A stretch of 64,000 bases of DNA, taken from an uncultured Collinsella sp. (GTDB lineage: Bacteria; Actinomycetota; Coriobacteriia; Coriobacteriales; Coriobacteriaceae). Within the stretch, counting starts at the first letter, position 1. Each line of letters starts with the position of its first letter. The DNA is taken from assembly GCA_934630735.1 (NCBI GenBank), contig CAKTWK010000007.1:1-64000 (forward strand). Reading direction: 5' to 3'. This document shows, in pieces, positions 1-8,244 of the stretch. The notes under the pieces were generated by a model. That model was not told the origin of the DNA. It worked only from the letters and a program-made list of their open reading frames with translations, and did no database searches. Both the position numbers and the translations under genes were made by a program.

Positions 1-2387
1 TCGCGGCCGTTCAGCTCCTTTGACGCCTTCAGCTTAAGGCTCGGGTAGACATACGTATCCGCAGGCTGACCCAAGTACAGATCGCCGTTCGACATGATGC
101 CGCCACCATGGTTCCAGGAATAATTGCCAGTGATGAACGTTGTCGCTTTACTCTGCGCAGTAGTTGCAGCGGGGTCTCCAGCTTGAACTCCCGAGCTCAG
201 ACCGATGCTCTTATATACCTGCACGCCACCGTTGGCGGGGATAGTAATAGCTTGCGCAAGCTCTTTACTTCCCGAGTATTCGGCATCACCGCCACCAAGC
301 ATCTTGCCGGTCACTGCCGCGATTGGCTCGCGGTGATCCTCCGCTGCAAGGAAGAAATCGGCGTGACCGTTTACGCGAAAGTCAGAACTATTGTAGGCGT
401 CAGTATCCTGGTTCTTTTTGTGGACAAGGCCTTTGTAGCCACCAGCGGATAGGTGAGGGGTGCCTTCGTTGCCGCTATTTGTCTCAGAATTATAATCATC
501 TTTTGCGTCTTGCTGATCTTTGGCAGACGTATTGCCAAAGATCGCTGTGCCGTCGGTGTTCGTCACCAAGGTCTTGCCCGTCGGGCAAACCGCAACGCCG
601 CCACCGTAGCCACCGGCCTCATTGCTGCTTATATAGGAGTTATAGACAAATAGCCTGCCCGCATTAGATGCGGTATCCGAATCGCCCTGGACAAAGATAC
701 CGCCTCCGCCCCAGTCAAAGCGAGACATGCAGGAGTTATTAGTGATATAGACTGGAGTAGATTTTGACGCACCTTCTATCATCGCGTCAACCATCTGGCC
801 CACGCGAATGCCAGCACCCTCGGAACGGTTGCTCACATTTGCGGCAATAGTTCCCCCCGTAATGTTGAGCCATGCCATTGTCTCGCGAGAACTCGCCCCG
901 TGTCGATCGACATCGGTAATGTAAACGCCGCCGCCTGCTTCCTCAGAATAGTTGCCCGTGATCTGGCCGCCCGAAATGGTGACATGAGTACCGTTTCTAG
1001 CGGCAAGTCCAGCGCCGCCATGATCGCCATAACCATCTTGGCCACAGAAATTGGCATATTTATTGTTAGTGATGTAGCCACCGGAAACAGTGACGCTGCC
1101 GTTTTCGGCCATGATGCCGCCGCCGAAACCAGCACCAGAAGGAAGTGTGCTGTTGCCGGAGATTACGCCATTAGTCATGGTGACCGTGGAGTCTTTAGCA
1201 TACACACCGCCGCCACTAGGAGCACTGTTGCCAGCAATTACGCCACCGGTCAAATAAAGGGTCGAGGCACCACCTTTCTCGTTGGACACCATAATGCCCG
1301 CGCCCGCACCCGAGCTAGAAGCGCCACACACGTAGCCGCCGCCCATGTTGACGATAGAGCCGCCCTCGGCATAGACCAAGCTGCTAACGCTGCTGCCCTG
1401 TTTTTGCGTAATCGCGCCGCTCACAAGGTTAAACGTGCCGCCCTTGCCGTTTTTGTTATACAGATTGATGAGCCTTAGATTTGCGCTGCTGCCGCCGCAC
1501 GCCACGATGGCGCCTTTAATCTCAACATCATGTTTGACAAGTGTCTCGGTTGTGCCTGTTTCGTTCGGGGACGATTCGGTCACGTAGTAGGTAAGATTAG
1601 ATGGAATGTTATCGTTATCTTTATCGTAAGTCAGATTGGCATTCTTGCCATAATTGGCGGCATACTTCTTATAGTTATCGGAATTCAGGCTCTGCCCCTG
1701 ATCAGTTAGCTGCTGGCCCTCGCTGACCGTCTCATTCACCTGTGCGGAATCCTTAATTGTAAGTGTTGCGCCGCCAGCAACATCGAATAACGGCTTGTTG
1801 TCACTCGAGTGCTTAATCTTACAACCGTTTAGGTCAAGGGTGATATTGATAGGGTTATCGTCAGTTTGTTCAAGCCTAATCTCACCGCTGTATTCAATAT
1901 CGTTAACAAGCTTAAAGGTAGCGGAGCCATTTCCATCGCGAAGGTTCTTATCAGAAAACTTCGAGCTAAGCTCATTCCCATTGCTGATTTCATGAGCCGA
2001 TCCATTCTCCACAGCAAGTGCGATTGTGCCTTCGCCGTTAGCATCATCATCCGCAGGCTGCGCGGTGCTTTCGACCTCTGCATCATCAGCAGTCGAGTCT
2101 GTTGCAACGGCATCCTCGCTCGCGTCATTTTCGACATCGTCACTATCCTGGTTTTCGGTATCCCCGTTGTTGGTGTTGCCTACATCAGTAGACTCACTTG
2201 AGGAACCCCCCCCCATCACAGTTTCCTCGGCAGAAACCGTCTGGGCATCGTTGGCAATGGCCTGCGAGATCGGGGGCATGACGAGCGACAGCACCAGGCT
2301 CAAAACGGAGGCTCCGCACAAAACGCCTGCCAGTACACGGCGCGTCGCTTTATTACTCTGCTTAGATTTGTCCGAATTCGCTTTCAT
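1..2387 (-). CDS. Large secreted beta-helix surface protein, 5' part only
   Basis: The minus-strand frame starting at ATG 2387 stays open to the left edge, so about 795 N-terminal residues are visible and the stop lies outside. A GGAG ribosome binding site precedes the ATG. Residues 1-45 look like a long Sec signal peptide: a Lys/Arg-rich start, a hydrophobic stretch, and a possible cleavage after A-I-A at 43-45. An Asp/Glu/Ser/Thr-rich linker of about 70 residues follows. The rest is dominated by glycine-rich units such as GGGVY, SGGYITNN and SGGQITGN, typical of right-handed parallel beta-helix (polymorphic outer-membrane-like) repeats in adhesins. The protein is probably exported and displayed on the surface; ligand and anchor are unknown. 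Base composition looks lower in GC than the neighbouring metabolic genes. A run of nine G lies in codons 58-61. Confidence 0.8.
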   Translation of the reverse strand, partial: MKANSDKSKQSNKATRRVLAGVLCGASVLSLVLSLVMPPISQAIANDAQTVSAEETVMGGGSSSESTDVGNTNNGDTENQDSDDVENDASEDAVATDSTADDAEVESTAQPADDDANGEGTIALAVENGSAHEISNGNELSSKFSDKNLRDGNGSATFKLVNDIEYSGEIRLEQTDDNPINITLDLNGCKIKHSSDNKPLFDVAGGATLTIKDSAQVNETVSEGQQLTDQGQSLNSDNYKKYAANYGKNANLTYDKDNDNIPSNLTYYVTESSPNETGTTETLVKHDVEIKGAIVACGGSSANLRLINLYNKNGKGGTFNLVSGAITQKQGSSVSSLVYAEGGSIVNMGGGYVCGASSSGAGAGIMVSNEKGGASTLYLTGGVIAGNSAPSGGGVYAKDSTVTMTNGVISGNSTLPSGAGFGGGIMAENGSVTVSGGYITNNKYANFCGQDGYGDHGGAGLAARNGTHVTISGGQITGNYSEEAGGGVYITDVDRHGASSRETMAWLNITGGTIAANVSNRSEGAGIRVGQMVDAMIEGASKSTPVYITNNSCMSRFDWGGGGIFVQGDSDTASNAGRLFVYNSYISSNEAGGYGGGVAVCPTGKTLVTNTDGTAIFGNTSAKDQQDAKDDYNSETNSGNEGTPHLSAGGYKGLVHKKNQDTDAYNSSDFRVNGHADFFLAAEDHREPIAAVTGKMLGGGDAEYSGSKELAQAITIPANGGVQVYKSIGLSSGVQAGDPAATTAQSKATTFITGNYSWNHGGGIMSNGDLYLGQPADTYVYPSLKLKASKELNGR
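2206..2214 (-). repeat. Nine-base homopolymer (G9 on coding strand) in surface gene
   Basis: Nine consecutive C on the plus strand read as G9 in the coding direction and encode the end of M58 and G59-G61 of the beta-helix protein, just after the signal peptide. As given, the reading frame continues through the run. A one-base change in length would end translation early, so this is a candidate slipped-strand phase-variation tract. Confidence 0.6.
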
Positions 2388-2490
2388 CGATGTCTCCTCC
2401 CCAAGAGACCGCGATCTTGCTCTTTCACCATCAAACGTATCTGCGCAATCTGTAATTGCTCGCGCTCGATATGCATATTATTATTCTTTG

Positions 2491-2519
2491 TTTAAACAAC
2501 GCAAGCCTAACAATGTCAA
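2491..2519 (-). promoter_or_regulatory. Sigma-70-like promoter of the surface-protein gene
   Basis: On the minus strand there is a perfect -35 TTGACA (2519-2514), a 17-bp spacer and a -10-like TTTAAA (2496-2491), about 100 bp upstream of the ATG at 2387. The surrounding 2388-2830 region is AT-rich and otherwise shows no gene. Confidence 0.55.
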
Positions 2520-2837
2520 TTTTACTTCGCGTTGCCTTAACTTCTTGACAATTATTCAAGCTATGCATTGTTTTTCGAGGGTTAAATTTCGGAAAGATGC
2601 TGGTAAACTCGTTAGCAAATCTAGATAAATGACACTTTACCATTGTTTGTACAACATTTTGTTTTAACCCGCTCAATCTGTGAACGGTCAAAATTGCGCC
2701 ATGAATGGCAATATATCTACCTGCAAATATTAGTTTTGAGCTAATTGGTCAATTACTGCACAACCAGCGTATGCCGACATGTTCATACATCGACACTTGA
2801 ATGACATCACATGTTACCGGCTGCAAATCTCCTCGCT

Positions 2838-2875
2838 ACAAAAAAGCGTTCCAACAATCGACTGTTGGAACGCTT
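2838..2875 (-). terminator. Rho-independent terminator of the HAD phosphatase gene
   Basis: A perfect 13-bp stem (AAGCGTTCCAACA at 2844-2856 with TGTTGGAACGCTT at 2863-2875) and 6-nt loop is followed, on the minus strand, by a run of six T. It lies about 50 bp after the stop at 2926. Confidence 0.8.
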
Positions 2876-2877
2876 GG

Positions 2878-2918
2878 AAAACCACCACAAAGGCGCTCTG
2901 CCCTCTTTGTGGCTGCCC
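2878..2918. repeat. Degenerate copy of CCACCACAAAGG REP-like repeat
   Basis: Begins AAAACCACCACAAAGG and ends CTTTGTGG, with an imperfect stem-loop. It matches the left part of the better copies at 3832 and 5409 but has decayed in the loop and right arm. Confidence 0.5.
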
Positions 2919-2925
2919 CCAGGCG

Positions 2926-3747
2926 CTACAGAAGATGTTCCTCGATAAAGATCGCGATGCCGTCATTGTCGTTGCTGGCGGTTACAAAGTCGGCGGCGGA
3001 GCGGGTGGCCTCGCTGCCATTTGCCATGGCCACACCCACGCCGGCGTCAGCCACCATGCAGGTGTCGTTATCGGCATCTCCAAACACGCAGATGTTCTGG
3101 AGCTCCATGTCGTTGAGCTCCGCCACGCGCACAAGGCCGCGCGTCTTGGACACGCGCGGATCCATGAACTCGTAGAGCCGCTGCGTGGTTTGCAGAGCCG
3201 CCGCCTTAACAGTATCATCGGCAAACGTCAATGCTCGCTCAATCACCCGCGGCATTACCTCGGGCGCCATGGTAAACATCACCTTGGGCTGCGGCTCGCG
3301 CAAAAACTCGGCAAAATCGACCACCTGGTAGGGCACGCCGTCGACGCGCGACAGGTGCTCGACGCACGCGTTGCTCTCGGGCACGTAGAACACGCCGTCT
3401 CGGGGGCAGACGGGCGTTGCCGGCAGGCCCGCCATGTGCTTGCAGATGCGCGCGATGGTCTCGCCCGGCAGCGGATAGCTCAGCTCGTTGATGTCGTGCG
3501 CGCGGTCGATGACCTCGGCGCCACCGCAGCCCACGAGCACGTCCACCAGGCCTTCGATGCCCCAGAGCTCGTACATGGCCTCGGTCGCGTGGGCGTCGCG
3601 CCCGGTGCACAGGCCAAAGAGCACGCCGCGCTCGCGCAGGGCGCGGATCGCCGCCACGGTGCGTGGGGACACCGTGTGCTGGCTCGTGAGCAGCGTACCG
3701 TCGATATCGCAGAACACGGCTTTGATGCGGCTGAAGGTGGTGTCCAT
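2926..3747 (-). CDS. HAD-superfamily (Cof-type) phosphatase
   Basis: A 273-residue HAD hydrolase of the Cof/YbiV type, a cytoplasmic Mg2+-dependent phosphatase probably acting on a sugar phosphate or other small phosphorylated metabolite. The nucleophile motif DIDGTLL lies near residue 14, a cap domain follows, and the C-terminal part carries the GDADND metal-binding motif typical of the family. I chose ATG 3747 because it has AGAAAGG upstream and puts the DxD motif at the usual distance from the N-terminus. A further open extension to 3939 runs through a REP repeat and is not credible as protein. The gene is a single unit between its own terminator and a pair of intergenic repeats. The substrate cannot be read from sequence. 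Confidence 0.85.
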   Translation of the reverse strand: MDTTFSRIKAVFCDIDGTLLTSQHTVSPRTVAAIRALRERGVLFGLCTGRDAHATEAMYELWGIEGLVDVLVGCGGAEVIDRAHDINELSYPLPGETIARICKHMAGLPATPVCPRDGVFYVPESNACVEHLSRVDGVPYQVVDFAEFLREPQPKVMFTMAPEVMPRVIERALTFADDTVKAAALQTTQRLYEFMDPRVSKTRGLVRVAELNDMELQNICVFGDADNDTCMVADAGVGVAMANGSEATRSAADFVTASNDNDGIAIFIEEHLL

Positions 3748-3831
3748 GGGGGCCTTTCTGGGTTGTGCGGCGGTGTGGGGTGTATTCGTGAACGGCGTAC
3801 ATGGTATACCAAGGCACAGGCGCGGCCCGTC

Positions 3832-3890
3832 AAAGCAAAAACCACCACAAAGGTGCCTGTCCCCTTTGTGGTGGAAATGACGTTTGCGGG
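3832..3890. repeat. CCACCACAAAGG REP-like palindromic repeat, copy 2
   Basis: CCACCACAAAGG pairs with CCTTTGTGGTGG around a 9-nt loop containing CCTGTCC, and GAAATGACGTTTGC follows. The same sequence with CAAAGCAAAA in front recurs at 5409. Confidence 0.75.
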
Positions 3891-3893
3891 CCA

Positions 3894-3956
3894 AACCATC
3901 ACGACATTCGACGTTTTTCGGCAAAATCGCGATTTTCAACGAATGTTGTGATGGTT
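3894..3956. repeat. 63-bp inverted-repeat element F, copy 1
   Basis: Arms AACCATCACGACATTCGA and CGAATGTTGTGATGGTT enclose an AT-rich centre. The whole matches the reverse complement of the 63-bp element at 8133-8195. It ends one base before the last codon of the MFS gene, so it could also end that transcript. Confidence 0.75.
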
Positions 3957-3957
3957 T

Positions 3958-5244
3958 TTACTGCCTTGTAGCACGATCCAAATGATTACGTCCAAACAGC
4001 AGCAACGCCACAGGAACCGCCGTCACGACCATGCCCGCCCCCACGAGCGTCCGTTGTACGCCAAATGTTGCCGCCAGCCACGGTGCAACCGCCAGCGGCG
4101 CCACGCCGGCAAACATATTGCCAAAGCCCATGACCGAGTTCACGCGACCGAGCTGCTCGAGCGGCGCCGTCGTTTGCACGATGGTGTTGTGGAGCGGGTT
4201 GACGACGCCCCAGGCCACGCCTAGGGCAATCTGGCCGATAAGGGCTACGCCCACGTACGGTGTCCCCACATAGAGCAGACTTCCCAGGCCCACGGACATA
4301 AGCGCCACGAGCAGCGTTTTAAGGTTGACCAGGTGCGGCGGCAAGCGGAGCGCGAGCACGGCACCCAGCACCGCGCCGACACCGCAGGCAGACGAGAGCC
4401 AGCCCATCCACTCAACGCCAACGTGCAGAACATCGCGATAGAAAAACGACTCCAGTGGATCGAAGGCACCGTAGCCAAAGTTCGAGAGGAAGATGATGCA
4501 GAAAAGTAGCGCGAGGACGCTGTTGGTGAAGACCGTCTTGATGCTGGTCGCGAAGGTGACACGGGAAGATGCGCTGGGGCTGGGGCTTTGCCCGACCTTG
4601 TCCGATGTGATATCACCGATCGCGGGCCTGCCTTCGTGCCCGACGACCTGGCCCGCTCGTGGCTTAAAGCCCCAGCCGGCGACGAGCGCCAGCACGGTAA
4701 AGAGCATCATGAGCACGAACACCGCGCGCGACGATGCAGCCGCCGCGACAAAGCCGCCCAGCGTGGGGCCAACGATGATACTCACGTTTGAGAACATGGC
4801 GATGCCAGAGTTGATGTCTTTGAGCTCGACAGGGTCGTTGGTGAGGTAGGCCGGATAGGACGTGGCGATGGGCTGGGCGAATCCCATCACAAAGCCCAGA
4901 AACACCGCGCCGAGCAGGACGACGCCGGTCGCGCTACCAAATGCGATGATTGCCGTGCCAATTGCGAGAGCGCCGACGATGCTCAGCAAGAAATGGCGGC
5001 GCGGACCCCAGGCGTCAAGCGCCGCGCCACCCGCAAAGGATCCCAGGATCACAAAAACGTTCATAAAGAGCACTGCCAGCGATGTCGCGACGACCGAGGC
5101 ATCGTCCGCATAGGTAAGCGTTCCGATGACGCCGATAAAATAACTGGTCTGAAACCCGGTGTAGATGAGAAAGCGCATCGCCACCAGGCGCTTGGCCTGC
5201 ACGGACAGCGATGATTGAGGCTTTGAGAAAAGAGGGGCGAGCAT
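3958..5244 (-). CDS. Major facilitator superfamily transporter
   Basis: A 428-residue integral membrane protein with about 12 hydrophobic helices in two halves joined by a hydrophilic central loop (roughly residues 195-225), as in the MFS-1 drug/small-molecule family. It should be an inner-membrane proton-coupled or facilitative exporter; the substrate is unknown. ATG 5244 is chosen over upstream in-frame starts because AAGGAG lies five bases before it. The gene is monocistronic on the minus strand. Element F copy 1 abuts its stop, and a REP repeat plus element A copy 1 lie upstream. Confidence 0.8.
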   Translation of the reverse strand: MLAPLFSKPQSSLSVQAKRLVAMRFLIYTGFQTSYFIGVIGTLTYADDASVVATSLAVLFMNVFVILGSFAGGAALDAWGPRRHFLLSIVGALAIGTAIIAFGSATGVVLLGAVFLGFVMGFAQPIATSYPAYLTNDPVELKDINSGIAMFSNVSIIVGPTLGGFVAAAASSRAVFVLMMLFTVLALVAGWGFKPRAGQVVGHEGRPAIGDITSDKVGQSPSPSASSRVTFATSIKTVFTNSVLALLFCIIFLSNFGYGAFDPLESFFYRDVLHVGVEWMGWLSSACGVGAVLGAVLALRLPPHLVNLKTLLVALMSVGLGSLLYVGTPYVGVALIGQIALGVAWGVVNPLHNTIVQTTAPLEQLGRVNSVMGFGNMFAGVAPLAVAPWLAATFGVQRTLVGAGMVVTAVPVALLLFGRNHLDRATRQ

Positions 5245-5408
5245 GGAGACTCCTTGTTTCATACGAATACGCGCGGTGGGCATTCGCCACCGTCTATCGA
5301 ATCAATCTATCCGCTTGAAACATTAAGGACGCATCAAGCCCCTTCTCTCCGTTTTTCGCCCGTCATGAACTACTTGGTAGATTGTAAGGCATGTCCCAAC
5401 CATCTACC

Positions 5409-5510
5409 AAAGCAAAAACCACCACAAAGGAGCCTGGCCCCTTTGTGGTGGAAATGACGTTTGCCCAGATAAAACCTGCCAAAATAAACCTGTCCCTTTT
5501 TGGCATGTTA
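5409..5510. repeat. REP-like repeat, longest copy
   Basis: The hairpin CCACCACAAAGG / CCTTTGTGGTGG is followed by GAAATGACGTTTGC and a second block reading AGATAAAACCTG, CCAAAATAAACCTGTCCC and TTTTTGG. The second block recurs in reverse orientation at 26360-26405, so the family has two modules that occur together or apart. Confidence 0.75.
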
Positions 5511-5518
5511 TGGCAGCG

Positions 5519-5632
5519 CAGCGAGCCGGTTCCAAGTGCCCCAGGTCGCCCCGAAAGAGGAGCGACGCGTACTTTGGTACGCGAGCGACGGCTTGAGGGG
5601 CGAGATGGGGTGCTTGGGGCCGGCGCAGCGTC
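5519..5632 (+). ncRNA. Structured inverted-repeat element A, copy 1 (candidate RNA)
   Basis: A 114-bp hairpin element running from CAGCGA to GCAGCGTC. The outer stem begins GCCGGTTCCAAG and is closed by CTTGGGGCCGGC. An internal loop AGGT/AGAT follows, then a 6-bp stem CGCCCC/GGGGCG, a conserved GAAAGAGGAG, an inner hairpin GCGTAC-TTTG-GTACGC, and CGACGGCTTGA. The non-Watson-Crick positions in the outer stem are G-U pairs when read as plus-strand RNA, which favours that orientation. A second copy with different stems and the same loops is at 63126-63237. It lies between moaC-mobB and the MFS gene, antisense to both. Transcription is not shown, and it could be a mobile hairpin element instead. 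Confidence 0.5.
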
Positions 5633-5637
5633 AAGCC

Positions 5638-6939
5638 TTAAAGATGGTCTTGGATGAGATCGCAGATGGCTCGGGCGTCGTTGATGTTGATGGCTCGGGT
5701 CGCGAAGCCGGCGTCGAAGGCCTGACGCGCCAGGGCCTCGTTGCAGGCAAGGGCCAATGTGCGACCGTCGACCAGGTCGAGTGAGCTCTTGCCGCGCAGA
5801 CGGTCGACACCGGAGCGCGCGACGACGATGTTGTCGAAGCCCTCGGTCTTGTAGCCCTCGATGATCACCACGTCGACATCGTTGTAGCGCGACAGCAGCT
5901 CGCGCGCAGGCATCTCGTCCTCCTCACGCGTGTCGGCGTACTCCGCCCAGCGCGTGGCGCAGATGAGGCCCACGTGCTTGGAGCCGGCCTGGTGATGGCG
6001 CCACGTATCCTTAGCGGGCACGTCGATATCAAAGCCGTGATGCCCGTGATGCTTGAGCGAACCCACGCGCAGGCCGCGGCGGGTGAGCTCGGCGATAACC
6101 TTCTCGACGAGCGTGGTCTTGCCCGAGTTTTGGTAACCGATAAACGCGATCGCGGGGACGGCCGGTGTCGGAGCTGCGGGTGCGACGGCGGCAGGTGCGC
6201 TCGCGGGTGCGTCGCCCGCGGCTCCCACGGCCTCAACAGCAGCGGCCTGACGCTCTGCACGATCCCATACGCCCGAGCGGCCGCCCTCCTTGTGCAGCAG
6301 GCGCACGTCGACGATCTCCATGCCGCGATCGACCGCCTTGCACATGTCATAGATGGTCAGGCACGCGGCACTCGCGCCGGTCAGGGCCTCCATCTCGATA
6401 CCCGTCTTGCCCGTCACGCCGGCCGTAACCAGCACGTGAAAGCCAACCTGCCCGTCCGCGCGCGCCGGCGCCCAGCCCTCGGGCACGTCCTCGACAGGCG
6501 TCCCCGCCGGGGCGATGGACGCAATGTCGCACTTACTCTTGGTAATGAGCAACGGATGGCACATGGGGATGATGTCGCTCGTGCGTTTGATGGCCATGAT
6601 GCCCGCCACGCGCGCGCAGGCAAGCACGTCGCCCTTTTTGGCGCGGTCCTGCAGCACCATGGCCTGCGTCTCGGGATGCATGAGGATGGTGCCCTCGGCG
6701 ATGGCAATGCGATGGGTCTCAGCCTTGTCGGACACGTCAACCATGCGTACCTCGCCCTTGGCGTCCACATGCGTCAGCTCGTCGCGACGGGCGTCGCGGG
6801 CGGGCTCGGTAGCAGCGCTGGCAGTCGGCCATGCGGACGCGTCGGCGTTGCCAGCATTCGCCGCAGTCGTGACTTTGTGGGCAGACATCGCGGCCCTGCG
6901 AGCGGCCTTGGTGGCATCGGCGTACCTGCTCTTGGCCAT
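5638..6939 (-). CDS. MoaC-MobB fusion, molybdenum cofactor biosynthesis
   Basis: A 433-residue two-domain cytoplasmic protein. After a low-complexity Ala-rich leader of about 60 residues, roughly residues 65-230 form MoaC (cyclic pyranopterin monophosphate synthase), which converts the MoaA product to cPMP; MCHPL, the KTGIEMEAL region and IYDMCKA are visible. A Pro/Ala linker leads to a MobB domain (about 265-433) with P-loop GYQNSGKTTL and the KHHGHHGFDIDVPAKD segment. MobB is the GTP-binding adaptor for guanylylation of molybdopterin. ATG 6939 is chosen because GGAGG, formed by the end of moaA, lies eight bases before it; moaA ends four bases upstream, so the two are co-translated. Joining an early and a late step in one chain is unusual. 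Family assignment is firm; the benefit of fusion is inference. Confidence 0.9.
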   Translation of the reverse strand: MAKSRYADATKAARRAAMSAHKVTTAANAGNADASAWPTASAATEPARDARRDELTHVDAKGEVRMVDVSDKAETHRIAIAEGTILMHPETQAMVLQDRAKKGDVLACARVAGIMAIKRTSDIIPMCHPLLITKSKCDIASIAPAGTPVEDVPEGWAPARADGQVGFHVLVTAGVTGKTGIEMEALTGASAACLTIYDMCKAVDRGMEIVDVRLLHKEGGRSGVWDRAERQAAAVEAVGAAGDAPASAPAAVAPAAPTPAVPAIAFIGYQNSGKTTLVEKVIAELTRRGLRVGSLKHHGHHGFDIDVPAKDTWRHHQAGSKHVGLICATRWAEYADTREEDEMPARELLSRYNDVDVVIIEGYKTEGFDNIVVARSGVDRLRGKSSLDLVDGRTLALACNEALARQAFDAGFATRAININDARAICDLIQDHL

Positions 6940-6943
6940 ATGA

Positions 6944-7999
6944 TCATCCTCCGATTTGGGACATAAATCGTTGCGTGCCCTCAATTATCGCGTGTTCCTG
7001 CGGTTTGTGGGCCACGGCATCGCGCCAAATCGAAAGTACCTGCATATCATCACCACGGCGCAGGGCGTCGCGCACCAAATACTCGGCATCGCTGAACAGG
7101 CACGGACGCACGTTGCCATCGGCCGTCAGGCGCAGACGGTTGCAATTCGCGCAAAAATGGTTGGACATGGCGCTGATGAAGCCGACCGTTCCCGCCGCAC
7201 CCGGAAAGTGCCAGTAGCGCGCAGGGCCCGCGCCGGCAGGAGCGTCGTTGATGTCGAGCGGCTCGAGCTCGCCCAGTCCCGCCGCGGCGGCCCCGGCATT
7301 GATGCGCGCCCGCAGCTCGTCGCTCGGCACGGTATCGCTCGCGTCCCACAGCTCGGGATTGAGCGCGGGCGCATGCGGATCCACAGCGCAATGCGAGCTC
7401 GTGTGCTCGTCGCCGATGGGCATGTATTCGATAAAGCGCAGGTGGATGGGGCGGTCGAGCGTGAGCCGCGCGAGGGCCGCCACATCCTGGTTGAGCCGGC
7501 GCACCACAACGCAGTTGACCTTAACGGGCTCAAAGCCCCAGGCCAGAGCCGCGTCGATGCCGGCCATGGTCTGCTCGAGTCGACCCAGGCGCGTGATCTT
7601 TCCAAAGAGCGTAGGGTCGAGCGTATCGAGCGAGATGTTGACGCGGTTAAGCCCGGCATCTTTGAGCTGCGGTGCCAGCTTGGGCAGCAGGGCGCCATTG
7701 GTGGTGAGCGAGATGTCCTCAATCTGCGGAATCGCGCGGATGTCACGAATGAGCGGAATGATACGGCGGCTGACCAGCGGCTCGCCGCCCGTCAGGCGTA
7801 CGCGGCGAATGCCCTCCCCCGCCACCAAGCGCACAAAGCGGGCGATTTCCTCGGCGCTGAGCAGCTCGTCGTGCGCGCGGGGTGCCACGCCATCGGCCGG
7901 CATGCAGTAAATGCAGCGGAAATTGCACTTGTCAGTAACGGCAATGCGCAGGTAGTTGATGTCGCGGCCAAAGCCGTCATGTTGCACGCGCCCGTCCAC
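6944..7999 (-). CDS. moaA: GTP 3',8-cyclase MoaA (radical SAM)
   Basis: A 351-residue radical SAM enzyme that starts molybdenum cofactor synthesis by converting GTP to 3',8-cyclo-7,8-dihydro-GTP. The N-terminal cluster motif CNFRCIYC (Cx3Cx2C) is near residue 26, with GGEP shortly after. The second [4Fe-4S] ligands appear as CANCNRLRL plus a Cys about 15 residues later. The protein ends in Gly-Gly, as MoaA proteins do. The start is GTG 7999, preceded by GGGGAGGG. It is the first gene of a two-gene operon with the MoaC-MobB fusion. Confidence 0.95.
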   Translation of the reverse strand: MDGRVQHDGFGRDINYLRIAVTDKCNFRCIYCMPADGVAPRAHDELLSAEEIARFVRLVAGEGIRRVRLTGGEPLVSRRIIPLIRDIRAIPQIEDISLTTNGALLPKLAPQLKDAGLNRVNISLDTLDPTLFGKITRLGRLEQTMAGIDAALAWGFEPVKVNCVVVRRLNQDVAALARLTLDRPIHLRFIEYMPIGDEHTSSHCAVDPHAPALNPELWDASDTVPSDELRARINAGAAAAGLGELEPLDINDAPAGAGPARYWHFPGAAGTVGFISAMSNHFCANCNRLRLTADGNVRPCLFSDAEYLVRDALRRGDDMQVLSIWRDAVAHKPQEHAIIEGTQRFMSQIGG

Positions 8000-8132
8000 G
8001 CAACCCTCCCCTCACGCGGCGTTTTATTCTTCGGAAAACATAATACCCCACGAGAGAATCATGCCGACACCCGTACGACAGGACAGGTCGCTGCGAGGAA
8101 GACCGGCTTTCCAAGCCCATCCTCAGCATACA

Positions 8133-8195
8133 AACCATCACAACATTCGATGCTTTTCCCGATTTTGGCAAAAAACGTCGAATGTTGTGATGGTT
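8133..8195. repeat. 63-bp inverted-repeat element F, copy 2
   Basis: Arms AACCATCACAACATTCGA and TCGAATGTTGTGATGGTT surround an AT-rich centre. Same length as copy 1 (3894-3956) but opposite orientation. It sits about 50 bp after the ABC exporter stop and upstream of moaA. Confidence 0.75.
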
Positions 8196-8244
8196 GAGGC
8201 GAGGTGAGGAGCACGGAGGGGTCAAAGCATCGTGCTCGAACGGG

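Noticed and set aside
2206..2214. G9 tract treated as a sequencing error breaking the surface gene
   Set aside because: The frame is intact with nine G, so no error needs to be assumed; variability is left as a hypothesis.
3748..3939. N-terminal extension of the HAD phosphatase (64 codons)
   Set aside because: It reads through a REP-like repeat and lacks a ribosome binding site; ATG 3747 with AGAAAGG fits the family.
5516..5630. GCGCAGCG direct repeats flanking element A copy 1 as a target-site duplication
   Set aside because: Copy 2 has CAGCGA and GCAGCGTC at the same ends, so these bases belong to the element rather than to duplicated target DNA.
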